The notes under the pieces are model-generated. The model did no database searches, was not told the DNA's origin, and worked only from the letters and a program-made list of their open reading frames with translations. From an uncultured Spirochaetota bacterium (lineage in GTDB: Bacteria; Spirochaetota; UBA4802; UBA5368), in NCBI GenBank assembly GCA_937864375.1, contig CALMJO010000091.1:1-7674 (forward strand): a stretch of DNA of 7,674 bases. The letters run 5' to 3'. Numbering within the stretch: the stretch's first letter is position 1; the number at the start of each line of letters is the position of its first letter. Position numbers and translations under genes: made by a program. Below, piece by piece: positions 1-7,020 of this stretch.

Positions 1-2406
1 CAGCCCGCTAAATTCCTTTTCCCTGTCGAGGAAGCACTTCACCACCGTGGAATCGAAGTGTGTGCCGGCGCTCTTCGTGATGATGTCGACTGCGCGCTCG
101 TGGGTGTAGGGCGCCTTGTACGGCCGCTTGCTTATGAGCGCATCATATACGTCCGCGACCGCCACGATGCGCGCCGACAGCGGGATTTGCGTCCCCTGGA
201 GTCCCATGGGGTATCCCCGGCCGTCCCAGCGCTCGTGGTGGTAATAGGCGATCTCCTTGCCCAGGTTCAGGTAGCTCCTTCCCTCGACGCGCTTTTCGGC
301 CTCCGCGATGGTGTCGCCGCCTATTGTCGAGTGGCGCTTGATGATCTCAAACTCCTCGGCCGTGAGCCTGCCCGGCTTGTGGAGGATGGAATCGGGAATA
401 CCCACCTTCCCGATGTCGTGGAGCGGGCAGGAATTCACCAGGTCGCGGATGTAGTCGTCGGTGATGTAGTCCCTGTAATCGTCGTAGCGGGTGAGCTCCT
501 TCGCGAGGATCTTGGTATAGCGCATGATGCGCTCCAGGTGCATGCCGGTCTCGATGTCGCGGTACTCGGTGAGCTTCGCCAGCGACAGTATGGTGATGAG
601 CTGCGCCTGCTGGAGTCTGAAGGCGAGATCCTTGCCTTTTGCCGCGAGCTCGATCTTTTCGGTGATATCGAAGAAGAAGGCGATGATCGCGATGGGCCTT
701 CCCGTCTCGTCGCGCATCGCCGACTCCACGTACATCAGGTTGACCGGATCCCCGCCGCGCGTGCGGAAGCGCACCTCGCTGCTCACCTGGTGCATGGGAC
801 ACGCGCCCCCCGCGCTGATGCGGCGCGGCGCATTGGGGTCCTCCTCCATGATCAGGTCGGACACGTTCTTCTGCAGCACCTCGTGCGAGGCGTAGCCCAG
901 GATAAAGCGCGCGCCCTTGTTCCAGCTCATTATGGTTCCGGACAGGTCCGTGGTGATGATGCCAATGAAATCGTTCTGCAGTATTTTTTCCTGGAAGGCC
1001 GAAAGGTTCCCCACCAGCCTTTCCAGGTTCTTCCTGCGCGTGATGTCGCGCGCGACGATCTGGAATCCCTCGTGCTCCTTTTCGAGCGGGTTGATCATGA
1101 GCTCGGTCCAGATCTCGCCCTTGCCCGTGGCGGACATGGGGAGTTCGATCAGTTCGGCGCCCGACGAGCTCGAAAGCGCCGCGTCCACGGCGAACTTGAG
1201 CTGCAGGCTGCCTTCCGGTGAAAACAGCGAGTAGACCGAGAGCTCCTTCTTCTGGAGGGTCGACACTCCCGTCGCTTTGTAGAATATCCGGTTCGAGTAA
1301 TTGATGTTCCCCGCGCGGTCGCACAGGATGATCATGTCGCGCGACCGCTCCACCAGGTTGCGGTACTTCTCCTCCGAGGTCTCCAGCTTCCTGGAGCTTA
1401 TCTGCCGGTTGAATTCGATCGCCGCGGCGTTTGCGAGAAAGTTCAGGTATTCGTAATTGCGTTCGAGCGCTCCGGTGGGCATCGAGATTCCGATGGCACC
1501 CAGGCTCACGCTGTTGGTCTTGAGGGGAAATACCACTATCGAGTGGCCGTTCAGGGAGAGGGATGCTGCGGCGAGCAGGCTTTCGTCCAGTCCCGGGAAG
1601 CATTTTCTCATGAACGCCGTTATGCCCTTGGCGCCACGGTAGAGGACGGGCTTGCCGCCCTGCACCGCGCAGGAAAAGGGATTGCGCGGGTAGCGCCGCG
1701 GGGACATGCGACTGCCCAGGATGCTTATGCCGAGCGTCGATTCAATTTCGGCTACGATCTGCGCGGGATGCAGCCGGACGCAGGTGAGGGCGCGCTCATC
1801 GCTCATGACGACCGTGATCAAGTGAGCCCCCAGGTCCGAAAATCCCTGTACGATGCGGTCCAGGCTCTCGTCCAGGTGGTGTACGCCCTTAATGTCGTAA
1901 ATTGTATTCACCAGGACCGACATCATTTTTTCACCCGCCCGGCGTTCGTCCATCTGGGTGTGTATGGTGTTCTGCAGCACACGGCTCCGGGACTCCTGGC
2001 GGAGCTCCTTTTCCACGGTATCGGTGATGTCCTGGACAAACGTCATGACGGAGGTAACGCTCCCGTCGGCGGCCTTAAGCGGAACGGTGTCCTTGCGGTA
2101 ATACACGGTGCGCTCGCCCTTCTCGACGCGCCTGATGGCGGAGCACTCCTTGCCGGTACTGAAGGTTATGGCGGCAGGGCAGTCGGGGCACGGTGCCGAA
2201 GCCGGTTTATCATGGAAGAATTCGTAGCAGAAGCCGGCTCCCTCGGGATGCGTGCTGAATTGCTCGTCGAACTGCCTGTTCGATTCACGGATCCTGAAAT
2301 CTCCGGTGAGCACGAAAACGGGAAGGGGCATGGACTTGAAGAGGGCCCTGTAATCGAGGGCATTCTCGCGATTGTGGCCCTGGTTGTGATCGTTTTTTCT
2401 ACTCAT
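1..2406 (-). CDS. PAS-GAF-PAS-PAS-HD-GYP sensor c-di-GMP phosphodiesterase (3' end cut by window)
   Basis: One uninterrupted frame of 802 codons runs from ATG at 2406 to base 1 with no stop, so the C-terminus is missing. The HD-GYP domain (about residues 610-802) is nearly complete and carries its hallmarks: ETGMH (619-623), HDIGKVGIPD (663-672), H692, and HHERWDGRGYP (723-733), followed by an ADVYDAL-type segment. Proteins with this intact set hydrolyse cyclic di-GMP in the cytoplasm. Ahead of it lie a PAS-like domain (about 18-130), a GAF-like domain (about 161-340) and two more PAS domains (about 344-465 and 471-595), the last two ending in the usual DIT-(R/E)-(R/K) pattern. I see no signal peptide or membrane segment, so it probably senses an intracellular cue. 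The first PAS domain has C60-Y-E-x-x-H65 and P-C73-x-x-C76-P. An in-frame TGA lies about 30 bases upstream of the ATG, which fixes the start, although the Shine-Dalgarno match is poor. The signal sensed is unknown. Confidence 0.93.
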   Translation of the reverse strand, partial: MSRKNDHNQGHNRENALDYRALFKSMPLPVFVLTGDFRIRESNRQFDEQFSTHPEGAGFCYEFFHDKPASAPCPDCPAAITFSTGKECSAIRRVEKGERTVYYRKDTVPLKAADGSVTSVMTFVQDITDTVEKELRQESRSRVLQNTIHTQMDERRAGEKMMSVLVNTIYDIKGVHHLDESLDRIVQGFSDLGAHLITVVMSDERALTCVRLHPAQIVAEIESTLGISILGSRMSPRRYPRNPFSCAVQGGKPVLYRGAKGITAFMRKCFPGLDESLLAAASLSLNGHSIVVFPLKTNSVSLGAIGISMPTGALERNYEYLNFLANAAAIEFNRQISSRKLETSEEKYRNLVERSRDMIILCDRAGNINYSNRIFYKATGVSTLQKKELSVYSLFSPEGSLQLKFAVDAALSSSSGAELIELPMSATGKGEIWTELMINPLEKEHEGFQIVARDITRRKNLERLVGNLSAFQEKILQNDFIGIITTDLSGTIMSWNKGARFILGYASHEVLQKNVSDLIMEEDPNAPRRISAGGACPMHQVSSEVRFRTRGGDPVNLMYVESAMRDETGRPIAIIAFFFDITEKIELAAKGKDLAFRLQQAQLITILSLAKLTEYRDIETGMHLERIMRYTKILAKELTRYDDYRDYITDDYIRDLVNSCPLHDIGKVGIPDSILHKPGRLTAEEFEIIKRHSTIGGDTIAEAEKRVEGRSYLNLGKEIAYYHHERWDGRGYPMGLQGTQIPLSARIVAVADVYDALISKRPYKAPYTHERAVDIITKSAGTHFDSTVVKCFLDREKEFSGL

Positions 2407-2490
2407 GCTCGCTTTTTTCTGTCGCAGGCAAGTATTTCACGGAAATGGGCTCTTGCACGAATAGAAATGAAAGCCTGCCCGGGTTCATGT

Positions 2491-2521
2491 CTTTTATTTA
2501 TTCCGGACGTTCTTTATTTAT
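2491..2521. repeat. 9-nt direct repeat at 20-nt period upstream of the HD-GYP gene
   Basis: TTTATTTAT occurs at 2493-2501 and again, identical, at 2513-2521, exactly 20 bases apart. It lies 87-115 bases upstream of the HD-GYP start codon. On the minus strand the second copy forms part of a TATAAA stretch (2522 to 2517), which could be a -10 element, but no matching -35 is visible. The spacing equals about two helical turns, as in paired binding sites, yet AT-rich intergenic sequence yields such repeats by chance. The rest of 2407-2625 shows only a short dyad, TCAATTATTGA at 2582-2592, and no clear terminator. Confidence 0.3.
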
Positions 2522-2625
2522 ATTTCGGCTTAAAACCCCACCATTAATACTAAAATTTTGGAATCCACCTGTTAAACCGGGTCAATTATTGAATGTGTGC
2601 AGGAAAAAGGCGAAAAAGAAGAATA

Positions 2626-2814
2626 TCAGACCGAAAACGAGGGGTCCTTCTTAACCAATATTTCCTTGATCTTTGAATCTCCGGCTGAAAAATAAATGAT
2701 GTGGCTTTCCAGGATCTTGTACTCGCTCATGAGCTTGAGGAAATCGTCGTCCAGGCCGTATTCTAAAAGGTCAACTTCCCGTAACCGTGCCTTGTTGATG
2801 AATATCGCCTTCAT
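2626..2814 (-). CDS. hypothetical protein, 62 residues
   Basis: I do not recognise this family. The frame from ATG at 2814 to TGA at 2626-2628 encodes 62 residues starting MKAIFINKARLREVDLLEYG. It is charged and soluble, with a hydrophobic first strand (AIFI), an acidic middle (LEYGLDDDFLKLMSEY), a second hydrophobic segment (ESHIIYFSAGDS) and a lysine-rich tail (KIKEILVKKD). There is no membrane segment or signal peptide, and it has no cysteine. The alternating pattern suggests a small alpha/beta fold rather than random translation. An upstream in-frame ATG at 2871 would give 81 residues, but the added part looks non-coding and overlaps a perfect inverted repeat. The 2814 start has a modest GGGAT-type ribosome site about 8 bases upstream. 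It lies upstream of the HD-GYP gene on the same strand, 219 bases away, so co-transcription is possible but not shown. That it is a real gene is likely but not certain. Confidence 0.5.
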   Translation of the reverse strand: MKAIFINKARLREVDLLEYGLDDDFLKLMSEYKILESHIIYFSAGDSKIKEILVKKDPSFSV

Positions 2815-2852
2815 GTGGTATCCCGTGCCATGAGAGTGTAAAACCCAATCCG

Positions 2853-2874
2853 CGCATGACGAAGCGGTCATGCG
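2853..2874. repeat. perfect 8-bp inverted repeat upstream of the 62-residue gene
   Basis: CGCATGAC (2853-2860) and GTCATGCG (2867-2874) are exact reverse complements separated by six bases, GAAGCG. On the minus strand the element lies 39-60 bases before the ATG at 2814. It could be an operator dyad or a leader hairpin. A short T-run follows only about nine bases after the stem on the minus strand, so it is not a typical intrinsic terminator. Confidence 0.5.
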
Positions 2875-2984
2875 ATTACATGGTATGCGGGCAGCGGGTT
2901 TTTGTCCACTCTTTTAATCCTTTTTGCCGGGCCGCCCTGTTAAAACCGGGGAGAATCCGCGGGCCCTGGGCAATCTAAACTATT

Positions 2985-3021
2985 TTACATATTTGTAATT
3001 GACAAAAGTTTTTTACTTTTG
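2985..3021. repeat. two adjacent AT-rich dyads upstream of carB
   Basis: TTACA-TATT-TGTAA at 2985-2998 is a perfect 5-bp inverted repeat. Four bases later, CAAAAGT (3003-3009) and ACTTTTG (3015-3021) form a perfect 7-bp inverted repeat around five T's, overlapping the TTGACA-like hexamer at 2999-3004. A T-rich stretch follows (3023-3030). The pair lies 121-157 bases before the carB ATG. Either could bind a repressor. The second could also act as a weak hairpin, but its stem is too AT-rich for a convincing terminator. Confidence 0.45.
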
Positions 3022-3131
3022 CTTTTTCTTCTATCAGCGCGTCGGATTGGTCCAACCCGGTGCCACTGCCGTGTTTTTCTTGATTATACCGCGCACATAT
3101 GCACACATTTATTCGCAGGCGCTCATCCGCC

Positions 3132-3138
3132 GAGGTGA
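3132..3138 (+). promoter_or_regulatory. ribosome binding site of carB
   Basis: GAGGTGA lies three bases before the ATG at 3142 and is a strong anti-Shine-Dalgarno match that fixes this start. A short stem, GGCG (3118-3121) with CGCC (3128-3131), ends immediately before it. Confidence 0.75.
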
Positions 3139-3141
3139 TAC

Positions 3142-6100
3142 ATGCCCAGACGCGAGGACATTAAAAAGATACTCATAATCGGCTCCGGGCCCATAGTGAT
3201 CGGCCAGGCGTGCGAGTTCGATTATTCGGGTTCGCAGGCATGCAAGTCGCTCCGCGAAGAGGGCTACCAGGTGGTGCTCATCAACTCGAACCCGGCGACC
3301 ATCATGACCGACCCGGAGCTCGCGGACCGCACCTACATTGAGCCCATCACCCCCGACGTCGTGGAAAAGATAATCGAGCGCGAGAGGCCCGACGCGGTCC
3401 TTCCCACCGTGGGGGGGCAAACGGCGCTGAACGTGTCGCTCCAGCTCCACGAGCGCGGCGTGTTCGAAAAATACGGCGTGAAGCTCATAGGCGCGAACAT
3501 CGACTCCATAAAAAAGGCGGAGGACCGTGATCTCTTTAAAAAGGCCATGATCTCGATCGGGCTCCAGGTCCCGGACTCCATGCTCGCTTCGTCCATGGAG
3601 GAGGCGATGATCGCACTCGAGCGCATCAAGCTCCCCATCATCATCAGGCCGGCCTTCACCCTGGGCGGCACCGGCGGCAATATCGTCTACAACAGGGAGG
3701 ACTACGTCGACCTGGTACGCAAGGGGATGGACGAATCTCCCATCAACCAGGTGCTCCTGGAGGAATCGGTGATCGGGTGGAAGGAGTTCGAGCTCGAGGT
3801 CATGCGCGACACCAGGGACAACGTCGTCATCATCTGTTCCATAGAAAACCTGGATCCCATGGGCGTGCATACCGGCGATTCCATCACCGTGGCGCCCCAG
3901 CAGACCCTGACCGACCGCGAGTACCAGGACCTGCGTGACATGTCCATCCGCATCATCCGCGAAATAGGCGTGGACACGGGGGGGTCCAACATCCAGTTCG
4001 CCGTGAATCCCCGGGACGGCCGGGTCATGATCATCGAGATGAATCCGCGCGTGAGCCGGAGCTCGGCGCTCGCATCCAAGGCGACGGGCTTTCCCATCGC
4101 CAAGATCGCCGCGAAGCTCGCGATAGGCCTCACGCTCGACGAGATCTCCAACGATATCACGCGGGAGACGCCCGCCTGCTTCGAGCCCACCATCGACTAC
4201 GTGGTGGTGAAGATTCCGCGCTGGGCCTTTGAAAAGTTCGAGGGCGCCGACACGCGCCTGGGAACGCAGATGAAATCGGTGGGCGAGGCCATGGCGATTG
4301 GGCGCACCTTCAAGGAATCGTTCCAGAAGGCGCTGCGCTCCCTGGAGATCGACCGCTTTGGGTTCGGCTCCGACGGCAGTTTCAGGCTGGACGATTCGCT
4401 CAAGGCGCTCCCGGAAAAGGAGCAGCGCGAGTTCCTGGAGCAGGGGCTCGCAACCCCGCGCGAGGACCGCATCTTCTATGTGGAGAGGGCGCTTTCCCTC
4501 GGGTGGAGCGTGGAACGCCTGCACCAGGTCACCGGGATCGATCCCTGGTTTCTCGATCAGCTCGCCGAGATCGTCCAGGAGGAAAAGGCGTTCTCCCTCG
4601 AATGTGAGGCGGGTTCAATGCTTCCCGAATCGGTCCGGCGCATGAAGTCACTGGGTTTTTCCGACATGCAGCTGGGCTTTATGGCCAACGCACCGCTCAT
4701 CCGGGAGCTGTACGCGAAGGGAATCCCCTTTAAAAAGGAATACTCGAAGACCCTCAAGCAGAAGGAGCGCGAGGTGCGCGAGTTCCGCTTCGCGCACGGC
4801 ATCGTTCCCGGCTTCAGGCTGGTGGACACCTGCGGCGGCGAGTTCGAGGCCTTCACGCCCTACTACTACTCCTCGTTCGACGACGAGGACGAGACGCGCG
4901 CATCCAACAGGAAGAAGGTGATGATACTGGGAGGCGGGCCCAACCGCATAGGGCAGGGGATCGAGTTCGACTACTGCTGCTGCCACGCATCCTTCGCCCT
5001 GAGGGAAGAGAAAATCGACTCCATCATGGTGAACTCGAACCCGGAAACCGTTTCCACCGACTACGACACGTCCGACCGGCTCTACTTCGAGCCGCTCACC
5101 CTGGAGGACATCCTGCACATCTACCGCCGCGAGAAGCCGGACGGCGTCATCGTACAGTTCGGGGGGCAGACGCCGCTCCGGCTGGCCAAGGCGCTCGAGG
5201 AAAACGGCGTGAAGATAATCGGGACCTCCCCCGACTCCATAGACCGCGCGGAGGACCGCGAGCGCTTCGCCGAGGTGGTGCGCAAGCTGAAGCTCCGCCA
5301 GCCTGAGAACGGCATCGCCTTCACCGCCGAGGACGCGATCGCGACGGCCACCAGAATAGGCTATCCCATCCTGGTGCGGCCCTCATACGTGCTGGGCGGG
5401 CGCGCCATGTCCATACTCTACGACGAGAAGAGCCTGGTCGAGTACATCGCCACCGCGGTCACGCTCTCTCCCGAGCATCCCATCCTGGTGGACGATTTCC
5501 TCGAGGACGCGATCGAGATCGACGTGGACGCCCTGTGCGACGGGCGCAGGGTGTACATTGGCGCCATCATGGAGCACATCGAGCAGGCGGGCGTGCACTC
5601 GGGCGATTCGGCCTGCATCATCCCGCCCCTTTCGATCAAGGGCGCCATGATGGACGAGATCGCCAGGTCGACCGAGGCGCTGGCGCTCGAGCTTGGCGTG
5701 ATAGGTCTCATCAACATCCAGTTCGCCATCAAAGACGGCCTCCTGTACGTTCTTGAGGTGAACCCGCGCGCGTCCCGCACGGTGCCCTTCGTCTCCAAGG
5801 CCAAGGGCGTGCCGCTTGCGAAGATCGCCGTGAAGCTCATGCTGGGGAAAAGCCTTGACGATTTCAACCTTGGAAAGATCCGGGAGATACCCTACATCTG
5901 CGTGAAAGAGGCGGTGCTCCCGTTCAATAAATTTCCCGGCGTCGACACGCTCCTCTCCCCGGAAATGAAATCAACCGGCGAGGTGATGGGGATCGCGGCA
6001 CACTTTGGCGAGGCCTTCTACAAGGCGGAGCTCGCCGCCGGCGACGCCCTGCCCATGAAGGGGACCGTCTTTCTTTCGATCAACCCGGTTTCCAAGGACG

Positions 6101-6465
6101 AGCTCCTGGAGGACGTCCGGCTCCTGCACGGGAGCGGCTTTCGCCTCGTCGCGACCGAGGGAACGGCGCTCTACTTCAACGATCACGGCATTCCCTGCGA
6201 ACGGGTGTTCAAACTCTCCGAGGGGAGGCCCAACATAATCGACCTGATCAAGAACGGAGAGATCCATCTAATAATAAACACACCCACGGGCAAGATACCC
6301 AAGTACGACGCGTTCACCATCCGCCAGGCCGCGCTCCGCTACCACGTGCCCATCATAACGACCATCTCCGCGGCGAAGGCGGCGGTACAGGGGCTGCTCG
6401 AGGTCAGGAAGAACCGTGAGATCACGGTGAGGTCGCTCCAGGAATACCACAAGGAGGCGGGTTAG
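3142..6465 (+). CDS. carB: carbamoyl phosphate synthetase large subunit
   Basis: Makes carbamoyl phosphate from bicarbonate, two ATP and ammonia supplied by the glutaminase subunit CarA, feeding pyrimidine and arginine synthesis in the cytoplasm. It has 1107 residues in the usual order: carboxyphosphate half (1 to about 400), oligomerisation domain (about 400-580), carbamoyl phosphate half (about 590-965) and C-terminal allosteric domain. Up to about residue 301 the numbering equals that of E. coli CarB: R129, H243, Q285, E299 and N301 are present. In the second half every key residue is shifted by 31: H819, E872 and N874 (ATP and metal), E814, D822, E923 and T1073 (ornithine site), and K985, T1005, T1008, K1024 and N1046 (UMP/IMP site). 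It is therefore probably active and allosterically controlled. The extra residues fall in the oligomerisation domain, mainly 509-560 and 403-450. carA is not in the window; pyrR follows with no gap. Confidence 0.98.
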   Translation: MPRREDIKKILIIGSGPIVIGQACEFDYSGSQACKSLREEGYQVVLINSNPATIMTDPELADRTYIEPITPDVVEKIIERERPDAVLPTVGGQTALNVSLQLHERGVFEKYGVKLIGANIDSIKKAEDRDLFKKAMISIGLQVPDSMLASSMEEAMIALERIKLPIIIRPAFTLGGTGGNIVYNREDYVDLVRKGMDESPINQVLLEESVIGWKEFELEVMRDTRDNVVIICSIENLDPMGVHTGDSITVAPQQTLTDREYQDLRDMSIRIIREIGVDTGGSNIQFAVNPRDGRVMIIEMNPRVSRSSALASKATGFPIAKIAAKLAIGLTLDEISNDITRETPACFEPTIDYVVVKIPRWAFEKFEGADTRLGTQMKSVGEAMAIGRTFKESFQKALRSLEIDRFGFGSDGSFRLDDSLKALPEKEQREFLEQGLATPREDRIFYVERALSLGWSVERLHQVTGIDPWFLDQLAEIVQEEKAFSLECEAGSMLPESVRRMKSLGFSDMQLGFMANAPLIRELYAKGIPFKKEYSKTLKQKEREVREFRFAHGIVPGFRLVDTCGGEFEAFTPYYYSSFDDEDETRASNRKKVMILGGGPNRIGQGIEFDYCCCHASFALREEKIDSIMVNSNPETVSTDYDTSDRLYFEPLTLEDILHIYRREKPDGVIVQFGGQTPLRLAKALEENGVKIIGTSPDSIDRAEDRERFAEVVRKLKLRQPENGIAFTAEDAIATATRIGYPILVRPSYVLGGRAMSILYDEKSLVEYIATAVTLSPEHPILVDDFLEDAIEIDVDALCDGRRVYIGAIMEHIEQAGVHSGDSACIIPPLSIKGAMMDEIARSTEALALELGVIGLINIQFAIKDGLLYVLEVNPRASRTVPFVSKAKGVPLAKIAVKLMLGKSLDDFNLGKIREIPYICVKEAVLPFNKFPGVDTLLSPEMKSTGEVMGIAAHFGEAFYKAELAAGDALPMKGTVFLSINPVSKDELLEDVRLLHGSGFRLVATEGTALYFNDHGIPCERVFKLSEGRPNIIDLIKNGEIHLIINTPTGKIPKYDAFTIRQAALRYHVPIITTISAAKAAVQGLLEVRKNREITVRSLQEYHKEAG
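6451..6457 (+). promoter_or_regulatory. ribosome binding site of pyrR inside the carB 3' end
   Basis: AAGGAGG lies eight bases before the pyrR ATG and within the last codons of carB. This near-perfect Shine-Dalgarno supports independent ribosome loading on pyrR as well as coupling with carB. Confidence 0.85.
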
Positions 6466-7002
6466 ATGGGCGAACAGGTCATTCTGAACAAACAGGACAT
6501 TGAGCGCATACTGAACGAGACGGCGGAGAAGCTCTACCGCGAAATCCCGAACGTGGAGGACCTCGCGATCGTGGGAATACAGACGCGCGGAGTCGAGCTC
6601 GCCACGAGGCTCCTCTCGCGCCTTGAGCGGCTTTCCGGTAAAACGATTAAGTTCGGCACGCTCGACATCACCTTCTACCGCGACGACATCGCCACGCGCG
6701 GGGTGCTTCCCGTCATCAAGGAAACCAAGATTGAGTTCAATATCACCAAGAAGACCATACTCCTCGTAGACGACGTGCTCTTTACCGGGAGGACCACCAA
6801 GGCGGCCCTGGAAACGCTCACCACCTTTGGCCGTCCCCAGGCCATCCGGCTCTTCGTGCTGGTCGACCGGGGAAACCGGGAGCTCCCCATTCAGCCCGAT
6901 TACTTCGGGTTCAGGATCGAAACGAGCGTGGAGGACAAGGTGCGGGTGCGCCTCAACATCCACGACAACACCGAGGACCACGTCACGCTCGCGAACCCCT
7001 GA
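6466..7002 (+). CDS. pyrR: PyrR, pyrimidine operon regulator / uracil phosphoribosyltransferase
   Basis: A 178-residue type I phosphoribosyltransferase, the usual PyrR length. The PRPP-binding loop is ILLVDDVLFTGRTT with V101-D102-D103 and T107-G108-R109-T110. Other PyrR family marks are VGIQTRGVELA near residue 36, LDITFYRDD near 66, and VLVDRGNRELPI near 128. PyrR proteins sense UMP/UTP and in many Gram-positive bacteria bind pyr mRNA to cause attenuation. They also often convert uracil and PRPP to UMP. The ATG directly follows the carB TAG with no spacer, so the two genes form one transcript and share pyrimidine metabolism. PyrR more often heads its operon, so this downstream position is less usual. 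No typical PyrR-binding loop is visible before carB, so whether this copy regulates RNA or acts only as a salvage enzyme cannot be told from sequence. Confidence 0.95.
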   Translation: MGEQVILNKQDIERILNETAEKLYREIPNVEDLAIVGIQTRGVELATRLLSRLERLSGKTIKFGTLDITFYRDDIATRGVLPVIKETKIEFNITKKTILLVDDVLFTGRTTKAALETLTTFGRPQAIRLFVLVDRGNRELPIQPDYFGFRIETSVEDKVRVRLNIHDNTEDHVTLANP

Positions 7003-7020
7003 ACCGGGGGCTGTTTACGC

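Larger units (their letters stand above)
2815..3141. promoter_or_regulatory. divergent intergenic control region between the 62-residue gene and carB
   Basis: This 327-base gap separates a minus-strand gene from plus-strand carB, so it should hold promoters for both. Its core (about 2975-3035) is sharply AT-rich in a GC-rich setting and includes two adjacent dyads, annotated separately. TTGACA at 2999-3004 matches a -35 consensus on the plus strand but has no acceptable -10 at 16-18 bases. A TATACC at 3085-3090 resembles a -10 but lacks a -35. I therefore cannot name a promoter. No tRNA or known riboswitch is recognisable, nor is any sequence like the Bacillus-type PyrR-binding loop, despite pyrR lying downstream. 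Confidence 0.4.

Noticed and set aside
58..1221. Plus-strand open frame of 387 codons opposite the HD-GYP gene
   Set aside because: It is antisense to clearly recognisable PAS and HD-GYP coding sequence. Long antisense frames are expected in GC-rich genes, and its translation is Arg/Val/Leu/Asp-rich with no family signature.
347..1603. Minus-strand 418-codon frame overlapping the HD-GYP gene in another phase
   Set aside because: Same strand but out of phase with the real gene; the product is Arg/His/Gly/Pro-rich, typical of a shifted GC-rich frame.
1543..2547. Plus-strand 334-codon frame opposite the PAS/GAF region
   Set aside because: Antisense shadow of the N-terminal PAS and GAF coding sequence, with no recognisable domain.
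2445..2654. Plus-strand 69-codon frame in the gap beside the 62-residue gene
   Set aside because: No ribosome site, low-complexity Lys-rich composition, and it overlaps the end of the better-supported minus-strand small gene.
2912..2945. TTTTAA / TTAAAA inverted repeat around a GC-rich core
   Set aside because: Only six AT pairs with a 22-base loop; a weak, chance-level structure.
2999..3004. TTGACA as a carB promoter -35
   Set aside because: No acceptable -10 hexamer at 15-19 bases downstream, so I do not call a promoter.
3109..4524. Minus-strand 471-codon frame opposite carB
   Set aside because: Antisense to unmistakable carB coding sequence; His/Leu/Arg/Asp-rich composition is typical of an antisense artefact.
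6268..6981. Minus-strand 237-codon frame opposite the carB end and pyrR
   Set aside because: Antisense shadow of two recognisable genes, with no family signature.
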